Assembly: GCA_030549955.1 (NCBI GenBank)
Contig: JAUQQI010000205.1
Location: forward strand, 3,258 to 8,525
Length of the DNA stretch: 5,268 nt
Source of the DNA: Chloroflexota bacterium
GTDB lineage: Bacteria; Chloroflexota; Dehalococcoidia; JAUQQI01
Direction: 5' to 3'
In this document: piece by piece, positions 4,983 through 5,268 of the stretch
Position numbering within the stretch: the stretch's first letter is position 1
Layout of the letters: the number at the start of each line of letters is the position of its first letter
The notes under the pieces: generated by a model
Told to the model about the DNA's origin: nothing
Databases searched by the model: none
The model's input: the letters and a program-made list of their open reading frames with translations, nothing else
Translations under genes and position numbers: made by a program

Positions 4983-5268
4983 CAGACCCGAACCTCCTCC
5001 AGGAATTTTCTCAGGGCCGGAACCAGCACCCGGGTCACCCCACCGCAGAAGTACTGGACGCCCCGCTCCCGCCAGTATCGGGTCCACTCGGGGTCAATGG
5101 CCAGGGTCCCGACGACCCGGCCGGCCGCCCGGATCCGCCGGTCGGCATCTTCAATGGCGGCCATTACCTCAGGGTGGCGGGGGTTGCCGGGGTGGCCGAG
5201 GGACGACGAAATATCTGTCGGCCCGAGAAAGAAGACATCCACGCCGTCCACCTTGAGCATCTCAGGCA
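4982..5268 (-). CDS. HpcH/HpaI family aldolase, C-terminal part (5' end outside window)
   Basis: The reading frame enters from the right edge and ends at TGA (4982-4984); 94 complete codons are visible. The stretch VDGVDVFFLGPTDISSSLG followed by HPGNPRHPEVMAAIEDA is the hallmark of the HpcH/HpaI (2-oxo-acid) aldolase family, which includes 4-hydroxy-2-oxoheptanedioate aldolase and 2-keto-3-deoxy-L-rhamnonate aldolase. These are metal-dependent class II enzymes with a TIM barrel that split 2-keto-4-hydroxy acids into pyruvate and an aldehyde. The aspartate of GPTDIS is the expected metal ligand. The other ligand and the catalytic His/Arg lie upstream, outside the window. The helix near the end (VLVPALRKFLEEV) closes the barrel as in relatives. 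It is the first gene seen of the leftward operon and is coupled by TGATG to the URO-D-like gene. Its precise substrate cannot be assigned. Confidence 0.88.
   Translation of the reverse strand, partial: PEMLKVDGVDVFFLGPTDISSSLGHPGNPRHPEVMAAIEDADRRIRAAGRVVGTLAIDPEWTRYWRERGVQYFCGGVTRVLVPALRKFLEEVRV
4992..5000 (-). promoter_or_regulatory. Ribosome binding site of the URO-D-like gene
   Basis: GGAGGAGGT on the minus strand lies 9 nt before the ATG at 4982, inside the end of the aldolase gene. It decides the start and rules against the 35-residue longer version from 5087. Confidence 0.8.

Noticed and set aside
4983..5087. N-terminal extension of the URO-D-like protein from an ATG at 5087
   Set aside because: The extra 35 residues are Gly/Pro-rich, lie fully inside the aldolase gene and have no ribosome site, whereas the ATG at 4982 has GGAGGAGGT and begins with the family's usual opening.

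Overview
The window is a two-part DNA. About bases 1 to 230 look cyanobacterial. They hold the start of a leftward STAS-domain (anti-anti-sigma-like) gene, an 18-bp perfect tandem repeat upstream of it, a HIP1 octamer (GCGATCGC) and what reads as the last codons of another leftward gene. From roughly 225-262 onward the DNA changes to a visibly more GC-rich, GGCCGG-rich style with strong AGGAGG-type ribosome binding sites and very tight gene packing. This body resembles a high-GC anaerobic bacterium, perhaps a thermophilic Clostridia/Limnochordia-like Firmicute, but that placement is inference. The switch cuts a diacylglycerol-kinase-like gene inside its catalytic domain, so a chimeric metagenome join is more likely than a natural locus.

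Layout of the main body: rightward, an N-terminally truncated lipid kinase (DAGK family) overlaps by ATGA with a complete M24 aminopeptidase (Xaa-Pro type). Converging on it, with a 23-bp 3' overlap, is a leftward operon that reads from the right edge: HpcH/HpaI aldolase (3' part only), a URO-D-superfamily protein with the zinc-binding HxC...C signature of MtaA/CmuA methyltransferases, orotate phosphoribosyltransferase (pyrE), and an M20 metallopeptidase. Gaps in this operon are 13 nt or less, and the first two genes are joined by a TGATG overlap, so co-transcription and translational coupling are likely.

Functionally the leftward operon mixes pyrimidine synthesis (pyrE) with an aldolase, a putative zinc methyltransferase and a peptidase/deacylase. 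The sequence does not show a single pathway that joins them. Together with the M24 enzyme, the two metallohydrolases suggest peptide or amide turnover. The M20 gene carries a near-perfect 30-bp in-frame tandem duplication that adds ten residues. I found no tRNA, rRNA, CRISPR array, insertion sequence or convincing terminator. No stretch above 300 bases lacks a gene. I see no clearly new biological system; the points most worth a second look are the junction, the zinc-methyltransferase-like gene in its odd operon, and the M20 duplication.
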